Origin: Streptomyces sannanensis
GTDB taxonomy: Bacteria > Actinomycetota > Actinomycetes > Streptomycetales > Streptomycetaceae
DNA: 64,000 nt
NCBI RefSeq assembly: GCF_039536205.1
Contig: NZ_BAAAYL010000001.1
Coordinates: forward strand, 2,542,001-2,606,000
Direction of reading: 5' to 3'
The position numbers and the translations under genes were made by a program. Under the pieces are notes generated by a model that was not told the DNA's origin, did no database searches, and saw nothing but the letters and a program-made list of their open reading frames with translations. Below are positions 53,342 to 61,850 of the stretch, piece by piece (positions within the stretch are counted from its first letter, which is position 1; the number at the start of each line of letters is the position of its first letter).

Positions 53342-54364
53342 ATGCGCCCCGAATCGCCTGCCGATCACACCGCCGAAGCCGAGCGTCTGCTGCGCACCGC
53401 GGCGCAGTACCCCGAGGACCAGGAACCCCTGCTCCTCCAGGCCGCGGCCCACCTCGAACTCGCGGGCGACCGCCCCCGCGCCAGCAGCCTCTACGACCGT
53501 CTGCTCACCGAGCCCGCCATCGACCTCGCCAACCCCCACCTCGTGAAGGCGCTCAAGGCCGCCAACCTCTGGGAGTACGGCCACGAGGCGGAGGCCCACG
53601 CCATCATCGACGGCATCCGCGCCGCCCGGCCCCGCGACGCGGCGGCCTGGGAGATCCTCGCCGAGACCCTCGAAACCCACGACGAGCTGGAAGCGGCCGA
53701 GGACAGCTTCTCCACCGCGGTGGGCCTCTTCATCAACACCCCGGGCGAGGAGACCCCCGAGATCTCCTATCCCGCCCACTCCCTCCTCATCGGCCGGCAC
53801 CGCGTCCGCCGCCTGCTCGCCCGCCCCCACGACAACTGGGACGAGCTCACGGACCGGCTCCACACCGGCGAGATCTCCCTCAACGAGCTCCACGACCCCA
53901 AGCGTCTGTGGGCCCTCGGCTCCGACAACCCGGCCGAACTGAAGGCCGAGATCGCCCGCCTCCGCGCCGAGCTCGCCTCGTACCGCCAGGCCCTCTCCCG
54001 CCCCTTCCCGGTGGCGGTCCTCCACTGGCCGGAGGCCGAGCTGGCCGAGCTCCTCGACTCGTACCCCGCCCTCGCCACGGAGTACCCGACCCACCGTGCC
54101 CACCTCCTCGACCTCGAGCACTCCCTCCGCGAGCTCGCGGCAGCCGGCACCCCGAACCTGGGCATCGTCACGGGCACCGTCCCGTCCTACGAGGCCTTCG
54201 CCGCCTCGGAGGCGGCGCCCCCGTCGAACGCGGAGCTGCTCCCCCAGTACGCCACCACCCTGGCCGCCCGGGGCCGGGCCATGCCCTGGCCCCCGGCGAA
54301 GTCGGCCCCGTGCTGGTGCGGCTCGGGGAGGGCGTACCGGGAGTGCCACGGCGGGGCGATGTAA
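53342..54364 (+). CDS. helical-repeat protein with C-terminal SEC-C metal-binding motif
   Basis: 340 residues. The first 200 residues are TPR-like helices (LLLQAAAHLELAGDRPRASS, EILAETLETHDELEAAEDSF). The C terminus SAPCWCGSGRAYRECHG is a SEC-C zinc motif (C-x-C-x8-C-H), as at the tail of SecA and YecA. Probably a cytosolic adaptor, possibly at ribosomes or SecYEG. Unlinked to secretion genes here. Confidence 0.8.
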   Translation: MRPESPADHTAEAERLLRTAAQYPEDQEPLLLQAAAHLELAGDRPRASSLYDRLLTEPAIDLANPHLVKALKAANLWEYGHEAEAHAIIDGIRAARPRDAAAWEILAETLETHDELEAAEDSFSTAVGLFINTPGEETPEISYPAHSLLIGRHRVRRLLARPHDNWDELTDRLHTGEISLNELHDPKRLWALGSDNPAELKAEIARLRAELASYRQALSRPFPVAVLHWPEAELAELLDSYPALATEYPTHRAHLLDLEHSLRELAAAGTPNLGIVTGTVPSYEAFAASEAAPPSNAELLPQYATTLAARGRAMPWPPAKSAPCWCGSGRAYRECHGGAM

Positions 54365-54431
54365 GAGGGAGTCCGGCAGTTCTCGCAGCGCTTGAAGGCA
54401 GGTTGCCCGGCGAAGCATGCAGAACGCCCTC

Positions 54432-55130
54432 TCAGCACCACATGGTGGCGAAGGCGTAGCCGCGGGCCTGGAGAGTGCTGAGGATGTCGGGGAGGGCGGC
54501 GACCGTTTGGCTTCGGTTTCCGCCGCCGTCGTGGAGCAGGATGATCGAGCCCGGCTTGACCTTGCCCAGCACGCGATGCTCTATGGCCGAGGTGCCCGGC
54601 CGGGCCCAGTCCTGGGGGTCCACCGTCCACAGCCGGATCTGCTTGCCCAGGGACTCGGCCCGCGCGTAGACGCCGGCGTCGACCGCTTCGTAGGGCGGCC
54701 GCAGACACAAGGGGGTGTAACCGGTCTGAGCCCGGATGACCGCATCGGTCGACCTCACCTGGGTGGCGAAGACGCCGGCCGTTACGTGACGCAGGTCCGG
54801 GTGCGACCAGGTGTGGTTCTGCACGCTGTCGCCCTGCGCATACACCTGCCTCGTAAGGCCCGGGTCGGCCGCAACATGCTCACCGAGCTCGAAGAAGGTC
54901 GCGTGAACGCCGTACTGGTCCAGGATCGCAAGAATCCGAGGGGTGTACCGGCTCGGCCCGTCATCGAAGCTGAGATACACGGTCCCGGACGCCGTCTGTG
55001 CCGACACGACGGCAGCCACGACGCCGAGCGCCGCCACCAGCGCGGCCACTGCGGCCACTGCGGCCACCGCGGCGAGGGCCAGCCGCCTGGACCATGAATT
55101 CTTTCCGCCCCGTACACGCCGTCGGGGCAT
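54432..55130 (-). CDS. polysaccharide deacetylase (NodB homology, CE4)
   Basis: 232 residues from ATG 55130. N-terminal signal anchor (LALAAVAAVAAVAALVAALG). NodB motifs: YLSFDDGPSRYT (catalytic and metal Asp), VQNHTWSHPDL (HxxxH metal ligands), LRPPYEAVDAGV, VDPQDWARPG and IILLHDGGGN. It removes N-acetyl groups from wall peptidoglycan or chitin-like glycans outside the membrane. Upstream sequence is an eroded FG-GAP gene. Confidence 0.9.
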   Translation of the reverse strand: MPRRRVRGGKNSWSRRLALAAVAAVAAVAALVAALGVVAAVVSAQTASGTVYLSFDDGPSRYTPRILAILDQYGVHATFFELGEHVAADPGLTRQVYAQGDSVQNHTWSHPDLRHVTAGVFATQVRSTDAVIRAQTGYTPLCLRPPYEAVDAGVYARAESLGKQIRLWTVDPQDWARPGTSAIEHRVLGKVKPGSIILLHDGGGNRSQTVAALPDILSTLQARGYAFATMWC

Positions 55131-55208
55131 GGGCACCGCCCCCGTCCGGTCACTGATCCATCGACCTTCATCTCCCACCCTGCCACGCACAAGGCCCACC
55201 CGGCATGA

Positions 55209-55703
55209 CCTGCCCCCGGCGCCCTCGCGCCGGGCGACCTGCATCACGACGGACACCCAGACCTGGTCACCCGCGACGCCACCGGCCTGTGGCTCCACCG
55301 CGGCAACCCCGCGAACCCCGCCGGCCTGGCCGCCTCCGCGCCGGTACGGCTGGACGGTGCGGAGTGGGCCGCGTACGACCCGACCGCCCCCGGCGACACC
55401 ACCGGCGACGGCATGGCCGACCTCTGGGCCCGCGACCGCGCCGACGTCACGCTCCGGATGTACCCGGGCACCTCGGGGCTGCTGGGCACCCCGGTGACGA
55501 TCCCCGGATCCTTCACGGTCACCAACCGTGCGCTGCTCACCTCGGCCGGTGACGCCGACCGCGACGGCCACCCGGACCTGTGGTCCACCATCCCGGGCGG
55601 CACGGCCGACGACCTGGCCTTCCGCCCCGGCACCGACACCGGCCCCGGCACCCCGGTCACGGTGGGCGTCGGCGGCCGGCAGTGGATGCTGCACCTGGCC
55701 TGA
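55209..55703 (+). pseudogene. 5'-truncated FG-GAP/VCBS-repeat protein gene
   Basis: The frame contains GDLHHDGHPDLVTRDATG, GDTTGDGMADLWARDRAD and GDADRDGHPDLWSTIPGG, three FG-GAP repeats typical of secreted streptomycete proteins, and ends naturally at TGA 55703 before a hairpin. A TGA stands just upstream and no start codon or signal peptide is found, so only the C-terminal third survives. Confidence 0.75.
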
Positions 55704-55719
55704 CACGGCGATGCGCCTC

Positions 55720-55753
55720 CGCCCGGACGACGTCGCGCGACACCGTCCGGGCG
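55720..55753 (+). terminator. terminator after the FG-GAP remnant
   Basis: CGCCCGGACG and CGTCCGGGCG form a perfect ten-base stem, 16 bases after the stop. The rest of the gap to 56012 holds only the 43-codon frame listed next. Confidence 0.65.
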
Positions 55754-55880
55754 AAGTCGCGCCTGACGACGGTGATATGCCGGACGGTGGTGGGGCGATG
55801 GGGCTGCTGAGTCCGTAGGCAGCGCCATCCGGCAGGACGAGGGCCTGCTGCCCAGGACGGGCACGGGTCCATGTCCACCG

Positions 55881-56012
55881 ATGGGGATCATCGTCGCAGC
55901 CAGCCTCTCGGTCGGTTCGCGGATCACCGCCTTCACTGACGGCGACGGCAGGATCGTCCTGCGGCGAGAGGCCACTGCCGTCGACGACCTGGTGAACGGT
56001 CGTCCTCTCTGA
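55881..56012 (+). CDS. 43-codon open frame, possible antitoxin-like remnant
   Basis: ATG 55881 opens MGIIVAASLSVGSRITAFTD and then GDGRIVLRREATAVDDLVN, ending at TGA 56012, back-to-back with the vsr stop. The DGRIVLRR stretch resembles the second strand of SpoVT/AbrB-type antitoxins, but the DNA-binding first half is missing and no ribosome-binding site is seen. A remnant is more likely than a gene. Confidence 0.3.
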   Translation: MGIIVAASLSVGSRITAFTDGDGRIVLRREATAVDDLVNGRPL

Positions 56013-56759
56013 TCACTTCACCGTGGAGGCATGCAGGCGCTCAGTGGTGACCGCCTCGATAATCTGTCGAGCGGCATCCTCTGCCGGAACGTGCTCCCAG
56101 AACCGGAGCACCTTCCAACCGGCCTGCTCGAGCAACCGCACGGTCTCCGCATCCCGAGCCTTGTTCCCCTCGATCTTCCGAGCCCAGAAGTCGCGGTTCG
56201 TCGTGGGTACGGTCCGATGCTCCGTACATCCGTGCCAGTAGCAGCCGTCCACGAAGACCGCGACCTTCACCTTCGTGAATACGATGTCCGCAGTGCGACG
56301 GAGTGGCGGAATCGGCCGAATCGAAACCCGGTACCGGAGCCCCTCTCGGTGCAAGAGCGATCGGAGCCGCAGCTCGGGCTTCGTGTTCTTCCCCTTGTTC
56401 GCTTGCATCGACTTCCGGGTGCCGGGAGATGACGCCCACGAGCCCTCTGCAACCGGCGCACTCGAGAGCAGCCCGGACGCTTCCGCCAACCGCCAACCTT
56501 CACGTAGGTTTTCGGCGCGAGTGGGGCGGTCGACCTCCCCGAGCGGAACGCGGGTCGAGTGGCCGTCGACGGACCACCGGAGCACGGCTCCCACCCGCCC
56601 GGTGCGGCTGGATCCGTTCAGTACGACGGTAGCCGACCGGAGACGCCCTCCACCGACATCCACCAGCCGCCGCTTGGCGCCGCCAGCTGCACGGTCCTGC
56701 TCCCGCGATCGCTGTGCTCTGTCGAGTCCCTGGCGCGGCCGCCACGAGCGGTCGGACAT
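56013..56759 (-). CDS. vsr: Vsr-type very short patch repair endonuclease with N-terminal extension
   Basis: 248 residues from ATG 56759. The Vsr domain (about 110-240) is complete: MQANKGKNTKPELRLRSLL, RRTADIVFTKVKVAVFVDG (catalytic Asp), CYWHGCTEHRTVP (His, Cys), WARKIEGNKARD and KVLRFWEH. Residues 1-105 are an extra domain (LRWSVDGHSTRVPLGEVDRPT, ENLREGWRLAEASGLL), seen in some actinobacterial Vsr proteins. Vsr normally nicks T:G mismatches from 5-methylcytosine deamination and accompanies a Dcm methylase, which is not in this window. Here it is near Z1, the usual Vsr partner in a predicted defence system. Confidence 0.88.
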   Translation of the reverse strand: MSDRSWRPRQGLDRAQRSREQDRAAGGAKRRLVDVGGGRLRSATVVLNGSSRTGRVGAVLRWSVDGHSTRVPLGEVDRPTRAENLREGWRLAEASGLLSSAPVAEGSWASSPGTRKSMQANKGKNTKPELRLRSLLHREGLRYRVSIRPIPPLRRTADIVFTKVKVAVFVDGCYWHGCTEHRTVPTTNRDFWARKIEGNKARDAETVRLLEQAGWKVLRFWEHVPAEDAARQIIEAVTTERLHASTVK

Positions 56760-56870
56760 GGCCTTCTCTGACGACCTGCTCGTGCTCTTCACTACTACTG
56801 GCCTCCCCCAGCTGTCGAGAATACGTTTTGATTCCGACAATACGGGCCGTGGGGCAGATGGCGTTCCATG

Positions 56871-57095
56871 GGCGACCCCGATCCACGGGAAACCGCCGGG
56901 CCGCAGGTGGAGCAGCATCCATACGTGTCGGCGTACCCGCCGCCGCACCTTCGCGATCTTCATCCGGGTCTTGTCGTCCAGTCCGGCCGGCGGCGCATCG
57001 TCGAGTCCGAGACCGCAGGCCCGAACAGGCCCTGGTGGGGGAGCTGGAGCTGCTCGGCCTCCAGCACACTCCGCGCCCCCTCTCGAAACCCTCAC
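56871..57095 (-). pseudogene. degraded transposase fragment (IS1380-like)
   Basis: Three minus frames, joined by at least two frameshifts, read FGEGFERGRGV, then LEAEQLQLPHQGLFGPAVSD, then LDDKTRMKIAKVRRRVRRHV and MLLHLRPGGFPWIGVA. The order and motifs resemble the N-terminal part of IS1380-type transposases. The catalytic half is missing. It lies in the 455-bp gap between the divergent vsr and trypco1 genes, which otherwise holds only their promoters. Confidence 0.55.
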
Positions 57096-57214
57096 CGAAC
57101 ACTACGTTCAGGAACAAAACGTCCGCTGCTTCGAGCGCCATATGCCATCGGCTCTGTGCAATCCGGGAGTTGCCGGTACCGTCTTCGCGACAGAGAGCTA
57201 GCGAAGGGGGGCCC

Positions 57215-57547
57215 GTGGAGTCTCAGGTGGTGTCGTACGAGCTGGACTCGGGCACGGTTGTGCAGTTCGAGATCGAGCCGACGGGTGGGTACCAGCCGGT
57301 CGGCGCCGAACAGATTCTCGGCCGGGTCCAGGAGGCCATGCAGCCTGCCGTCGAGGCCGCGCGAACCGTATTGGATCAGGTTGCGAGGCTTCGCCCGTCG
57401 GAGGTCGAGGTGTCCTTCGGGATCAAGGTGAACGGTTCGGCCAACTGGGTCGTCGCGAAGGCCGCCACGGAGGCCAACTTCGGTGTAAAGCTCATATGGC
57501 GACCCGGCACCGACCAGGACGGAGACGAGGTCGGCAGTCAGGGATGA
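57215..57547 (+). CDS. Trypsin-co-occurring (Trypco1-type, CU044_2847-like) small protein
   Basis: 110 residues from GTG 57215 (AAGGGGG upstream). Sequence VQFEIEPTGGYQPVGAEQIL, VQEAMQPAVEAARTVLDQV and EVEVSFGIKVNGSANWVVAK matches the Trypco1 pattern, a domain that comparative genomics places beside trypsin-like peptidases in bacterial conflict systems. Its TGA overlaps the ATG of the next gene, so the two are coupled. Probably a binding partner, substrate or adaptor of that protease. No membrane segment. Confidence 0.75.
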   Translation: MESQVVSYELDSGTVVQFEIEPTGGYQPVGAEQILGRVQEAMQPAVEAARTVLDQVARLRPSEVEVSFGIKVNGSANWVVAKAATEANFGVKLIWRPGTDQDGDEVGSQG

Positions 57548-60500
57548 ACGTGGCATCCCCGAGCGGTCACGAACCGCGGGTGGACGGTTGGGTGGCAGCC
57601 GTCCACCGCACCGAACTCGACCACAATCCGATCGGCTCGGGATTTCTCGTTGACGCCTATCGGGTGCTGACCTGCGCCCACGTGGCCTTCTCCCAGCACG
57701 AGCTGCAGACATCACTGTGGGTGGCGTTCCCGAAGGCCGATGAGCTAATGCACCGTCGGATCAAGGTGGACCGAGTGGTGGCGCCCGATCCGGCTGCCCG
57801 ACAGGTGAAGGACGTCGCAGTTCTGATCCTTGAGGAGGCTGTGCCCGAGGAGTTCGCCGCACCGTTGCGGCGGCCGAGGCCAGGTGATCTCGTCGGCAGC
57901 TCGTGGTGGTCCTTCGGCTTCTCCGAAGGCCTTCTCGGGGAGTCGGCGGATGGCCGCGTCGGCGAATCGATCTCCTACGGTTGGGTCCGCCTGGATACCG
58001 GCCGCCGCTCGGTCCGCCCCGGCGACAGCGGCGCCGCACTTTGGTCGGCGGACCATCAGGCCGTCGTCGGAATGGTGGGGCAGGCACGGGCGGATGGAAA
58101 CGGGGCCCGCGCGCTGACCATGTGGGCTATCACCGATTGCCTGCCGGACGAAAAACTACAGCTGCTTACTGACTGGGCCGTCGAAAACGCGGGCGATGCC
58201 GCGCTGTCCGAGTGGGGTTGGGTCCTCACTCGAGACCCCGAGGCGGGCCGACACTGGCGTCCCCGTGCACGCGGTGTGAGTACGGATGCCGAGCGAGGCT
58301 TCCGCTTCCGTGGCCGTAGGGCGGCGCTGACGACGATCGCTGACTGGATCACCCGATCGACTGGTGATCACCGACAGGTCCTCGTGGTAACCGGTTCCCC
58401 CGGAGTCGGGAAGTCCGCGGTATTGGGCCGCGTCGTCACCACCGCCGATCCGCGGATCGCAGCAACTCTGCCCCCCGAGGACGACGTCGTTCGAGCCCCA
58501 GAAGGATCCGTGGCATGCGCGGTTCACGCGAGAGGCAAGACCGCTCTAGACGCGGCTCACGAGATCGCCTCCGCCGCCGCCGCCGGCCTTCCGGACGACG
58601 TGAAGGACTTGCCCCTTCTGATGCGGAACGCGCTGGAAGGACGGCCTCCGGGAACCTTCGCCATCGTGCTCGACGCCCTTGATGAAGCGGCAACGCCCGA
58701 AGACGCGAGGGCGATCATGAGGGGCATCGCGATTCCGCTCGCGGAGACGTGTGCCGACCTCGGAGTGACAGTCGTGGTCGGCAGCCGACGTGTGGACGGA
58801 GAGGGAGATCTCATCGCGCCATTCGGCGGGGCCGTCGAACTTCTGGACCTCGACAGTCCGAGATTCTTCGCACAAGAGGACCTGGTCGCTTATACGTTAG
58901 CAACCCTTCAACTGCTTGGCGACGAACGCTCGGACAATCCGTACAACGAACGAGGCACAGCCGACGCGATCGCTGAACGGATCGCTGGCATTGCACAGGG
59001 CAACTTCCTGATCGCCGGCCTGGTCGCGCGTTCTCATGGCATGCACGACCGCACCGCGATCGACCCGACGTCGATCTCCTTCACGCCGACCGTCGACGCC
59101 GCCCTTCGGGACTACCTCACTTTCTTGCCGCCTCTCGACGGCATTCCGGCGGATGACGTGCTTACCGCGCTGGCCTATGCGGAGTCACCAGGGATGACGT
59201 TCGATCTCTGGCGCACCGCAGTGGGGGCTCTCACCGGTCGTACTCCGGCTTTGAAAGACTTGCAGGAGTTCGCCCGCGCCTCTGCGGCGAACTTCCTGAT
59301 TGAGTCGAGTGATGCCGCCGCCCAAGAGAGTTCCCTCAGGCTATTCCACCAGGCACTGAACGACGCGCTCGTCGGTAATCGCGCCGTGACCGAGATGAAG
59401 GTTGCCGACGAGCGGGCCATCGCCCTCGCCTTACAGCATGTGGGGAACGACATCGGCTGGGAACGCGTCCCTGGTTACCTTCTGCAGGCATTGCCCGACC
59501 ACGCCGTCCGGGGTGGCGCCATCGATAACCTACTCGAGGACGACTCCTATCCCCTTTACGCCGACCTACGTCGACTGATCCCGGCCGCGAAGGTCCCATT
59601 GTCGGCCGCCGGACGTGCCCGCAGCCGATTGCTGCGCATGACCCCGCAGGCGCTGGACGCGATGCCCGAGGAGCGGGTAGCCCTGTTCAGCGTCACGGAG
59701 GCGCGGGAGCGCCTGGGCCACACGTACCGCGATGCCGAGTTGCGCGCGCCGTACCGGGCAGTCTGGGCCGCCGGGTCACCTCATCTCGAGGAGACCGTTC
59801 TCGAAGGCCACGGTGACTGGATCAACGCCGTGTGCGTGCTTCCGACGGCGGGCCGCACCATACTCGCCAGTGCCGCAAACGACGGTACCGTACGTCTCTG
59901 GAACCTCGATACCGGAGACCAACTTCGAGTACTCGAAGGCTACAAGGGGTCGGTTCAGACCCTGTGTGCCGTCTCGGTGAAGGGGCGGTGGCTTCTCGCG
60001 ACCGCCGGGAGCGATTCAGTGGTTCGAATCCAGGATCCCGAGTCCGGCATGATTCTGCGCGCCCTCGAAGGGCACACCGGAGCGGTCAGGGCCATGCTTG
60101 CGGTTCAGACGTCCGACCGGCCGCTGCTCGTCACCGCCGGAAACGACTCCTCGGTCCGTCTATGGGATCCGGCGTCCGGTGAGTTGGTGCACGTGCTCGA
60201 AGGACACGACGGTTGGGTCAACGCCGTATGCGCCGTCTCGGTCGAAGGCCGGTCGCTCCTCGTGACCGCCGGGAACGACTCTGTGGTTCGCTTGTGGGAT
60301 CCGGAGTCTGGCACCGGACGCGGACATCTGGAAAGACAGGCCGGTCCGGTGTTGGCGGTGTGTGCCGTTGACTTGAGGGACCGAACGCTGCTCGTCACCG
60401 CCGGAAACGACTCCTCGGTCCGTCTATGGGATCCGGCGTCCGGTGAGTCGGTGCACGTGCTCGAAGGACACGACGGTTGGGTCAACGCCGTATGCGCCGT

Positions 60501-61761
60501 CTCGGTCGAAGGCCGGTCGCTCCTCGTGACCGTCGGTGACGACTCTGTGGTTCGTGTGTGGGATCCGGCGGCAGGTGTGACCTCCAGAGGACTTAAAGGC
60601 CACACCGGTCGGGTGTTGGCGGTGTGTGCCGTCTCGGTTGGAGGTCAGCCGCTAGTCGTGACCGCAGGTGACGATTCCATGGTTCGTGTGTGGGACCCCA
60701 AGGAGGGTGCGGCTTCCAGCGGACTCGATGGCCCCACCGGTCGGGTGTCGGCGGTGTGTGCCGTCTCGGTTGGAGATCAGCCGCTAGTCGTGACCGCCGG
60801 ACACGATGCCGGCGTCCAGTTGTGGGATCCGGAGGCCGGCACGGTCCGGCGAACCCTTGAAGGTCGCACCGGCCGAATCAGAGGTCTCTGCGCCCTTTCC
60901 ACGCGGGATCGCAGCTTGCTCATCACGGCTGGCGATCGTACGGTCCGAATTCGGGACGCGGATACCGGTGAGATTCTGCGCAGCTTTGAAGGGCACCCAG
61001 ACGGAATCAATGCCCTCTGTGCGGTGCCGATCGGTGAGCGGACGCTTTTCACCACTGCCGGCGACGACCGCATCGTCCGCCTGTGGGACCCCGTTCGTCT
61101 GTGTGACTCCGAGGACGTCGAATCCTCGCGAACCTTCGACAACGAAACCGTGCGGGTGAGTGCGGTATGCGGGCTCTCGGCGGCTGGCCGAACCCTGCTC
61201 GCGGCGGCCGGCGAGCGGCGCGCCGCGGACGGTGGCGGGACGGTAGTTCACCTGTGGGACCTGGACTCCAGCACTATGCTGTGGAGCTTCGAGGGCCACA
61301 CCAAGGCAATCAACGCCATATGCTCCGTGCCGCTGGGCCATCGCAGCCTGATCGCCTCCGTCGGTGAAGATCGCACGGTTCGCCTATGGGACCCCGAGAC
61401 CGGCGAAGCGGTTTCGGTTTACGAGGGCCACACGAGCCGTGTAAACGCTGTCCGGGCGATCACGATGGGCGAGCGGACCCTTCTTGCGACTGCGGGAGAG
61501 GATCATACGGTCCGGTTCTGGGATCCCTTCGGTTCGCACACGGTGCGGATAATTCCTGTTCGTTCGCCTGCGCTTTCCATCGAAGAGGTCGACGGGATGA
61601 TCGTAATCGGCCTGAACGACGGGGTCATAGTAATTTCCATCAGCCATGATGCGGTATTTCTGACGAATAAACCACGATCATCAGGCTTACACCTCGCTAC
61701 GCATCGGAACACGCATGGTCTAGCCGATGAAACCTGGAGGCGCATCGATGACGAATCGTAG
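57544..61761 (+). CDS. trypsin-STAND NTPase-WD40 conflict/sensor protein
   Basis: 1405 residues. Residues 1-215 are a trypsin-like peptidase with intact triad His46 (VLTCAHV), Asp90 (VKDVAVLIL) and Ser162 (RPGDSGAALWS). A STAND/NACHT-type NTPase follows (about 255-740): Walker A GSPGVGKS (284-291) and Walker B VLDALDEA (375-382). From about 748 to 1371 come 13 clear WD40 repeats plus a degenerate 14th, enough for two seven-bladed propellers. The layout is that of multidomain STAND sensors, where the propeller recognises a trigger, the NTPase oligomerises and the protease acts. No signal or membrane segment. Three TTA codons (452, 630, 1382) occur. Confidence 0.85.
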   Translation: MNVASPSGHEPRVDGWVAAVHRTELDHNPIGSGFLVDAYRVLTCAHVAFSQHELQTSLWVAFPKADELMHRRIKVDRVVAPDPAARQVKDVAVLILEEAVPEEFAAPLRRPRPGDLVGSSWWSFGFSEGLLGESADGRVGESISYGWVRLDTGRRSVRPGDSGAALWSADHQAVVGMVGQARADGNGARALTMWAITDCLPDEKLQLLTDWAVENAGDAALSEWGWVLTRDPEAGRHWRPRARGVSTDAERGFRFRGRRAALTTIADWITRSTGDHRQVLVVTGSPGVGKSAVLGRVVTTADPRIAATLPPEDDVVRAPEGSVACAVHARGKTALDAAHEIASAAAAGLPDDVKDLPLLMRNALEGRPPGTFAIVLDALDEAATPEDARAIMRGIAIPLAETCADLGVTVVVGSRRVDGEGDLIAPFGGAVELLDLDSPRFFAQEDLVAYTLATLQLLGDERSDNPYNERGTADAIAERIAGIAQGNFLIAGLVARSHGMHDRTAIDPTSISFTPTVDAALRDYLTFLPPLDGIPADDVLTALAYAESPGMTFDLWRTAVGALTGRTPALKDLQEFARASAANFLIESSDAAAQESSLRLFHQALNDALVGNRAVTEMKVADERAIALALQHVGNDIGWERVPGYLLQALPDHAVRGGAIDNLLEDDSYPLYADLRRLIPAAKVPLSAAGRARSRLLRMTPQALDAMPEERVALFSVTEARERLGHTYRDAELRAPYRAVWAAGSPHLEETVLEGHGDWINAVCVLPTAGRTILASAANDGTVRLWNLDTGDQLRVLEGYKGSVQTLCAVSVKGRWLLATAGSDSVVRIQDPESGMILRALEGHTGAVRAMLAVQTSDRPLLVTAGNDSSVRLWDPASGELVHVLEGHDGWVNAVCAVSVEGRSLLVTAGNDSVVRLWDPESGTGRGHLERQAGPVLAVCAVDLRDRTLLVTAGNDSSVRLWDPASGESVHVLEGHDGWVNAVCAVSVEGRSLLVTVGDDSVVRVWDPAAGVTSRGLKGHTGRVLAVCAVSVGGQPLVVTAGDDSMVRVWDPKEGAASSGLDGPTGRVSAVCAVSVGDQPLVVTAGHDAGVQLWDPEAGTVRRTLEGRTGRIRGLCALSTRDRSLLITAGDRTVRIRDADTGEILRSFEGHPDGINALCAVPIGERTLFTTAGDDRIVRLWDPVRLCDSEDVESSRTFDNETVRVSAVCGLSAAGRTLLAAAGERRAADGGGTVVHLWDLDSSTMLWSFEGHTKAINAICSVPLGHRSLIASVGEDRTVRLWDPETGEAVSVYEGHTSRVNAVRAITMGERTLLATAGEDHTVRFWDPFGSHTVRIIPVRSPALSIEEVDGMIVIGLNDGVIVISISHDAVFLTNKPRSSGLHLATHRNTHGLADETWRRIDDES
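60124..60536 (+). repeat. near-identical duplicated WD40 pair
   Basis: 60124-60272 and 60388-60536 are almost identical over 149 bp (offset 264 bp, 88 codons, exactly two WD repeats). Other WD repeats differ far more. This points to recent in-frame duplication or gene conversion in the sensor region. Confidence 0.85.
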
Positions 61762-61850
61762 CAGGTATTCGCGGTGCGCTAAGATCGCGACGGCGCCGAC
61801 TTCGAATAATGTTGACTTTATTGAACGAGATCGGGGAGCGGTCGATACCC

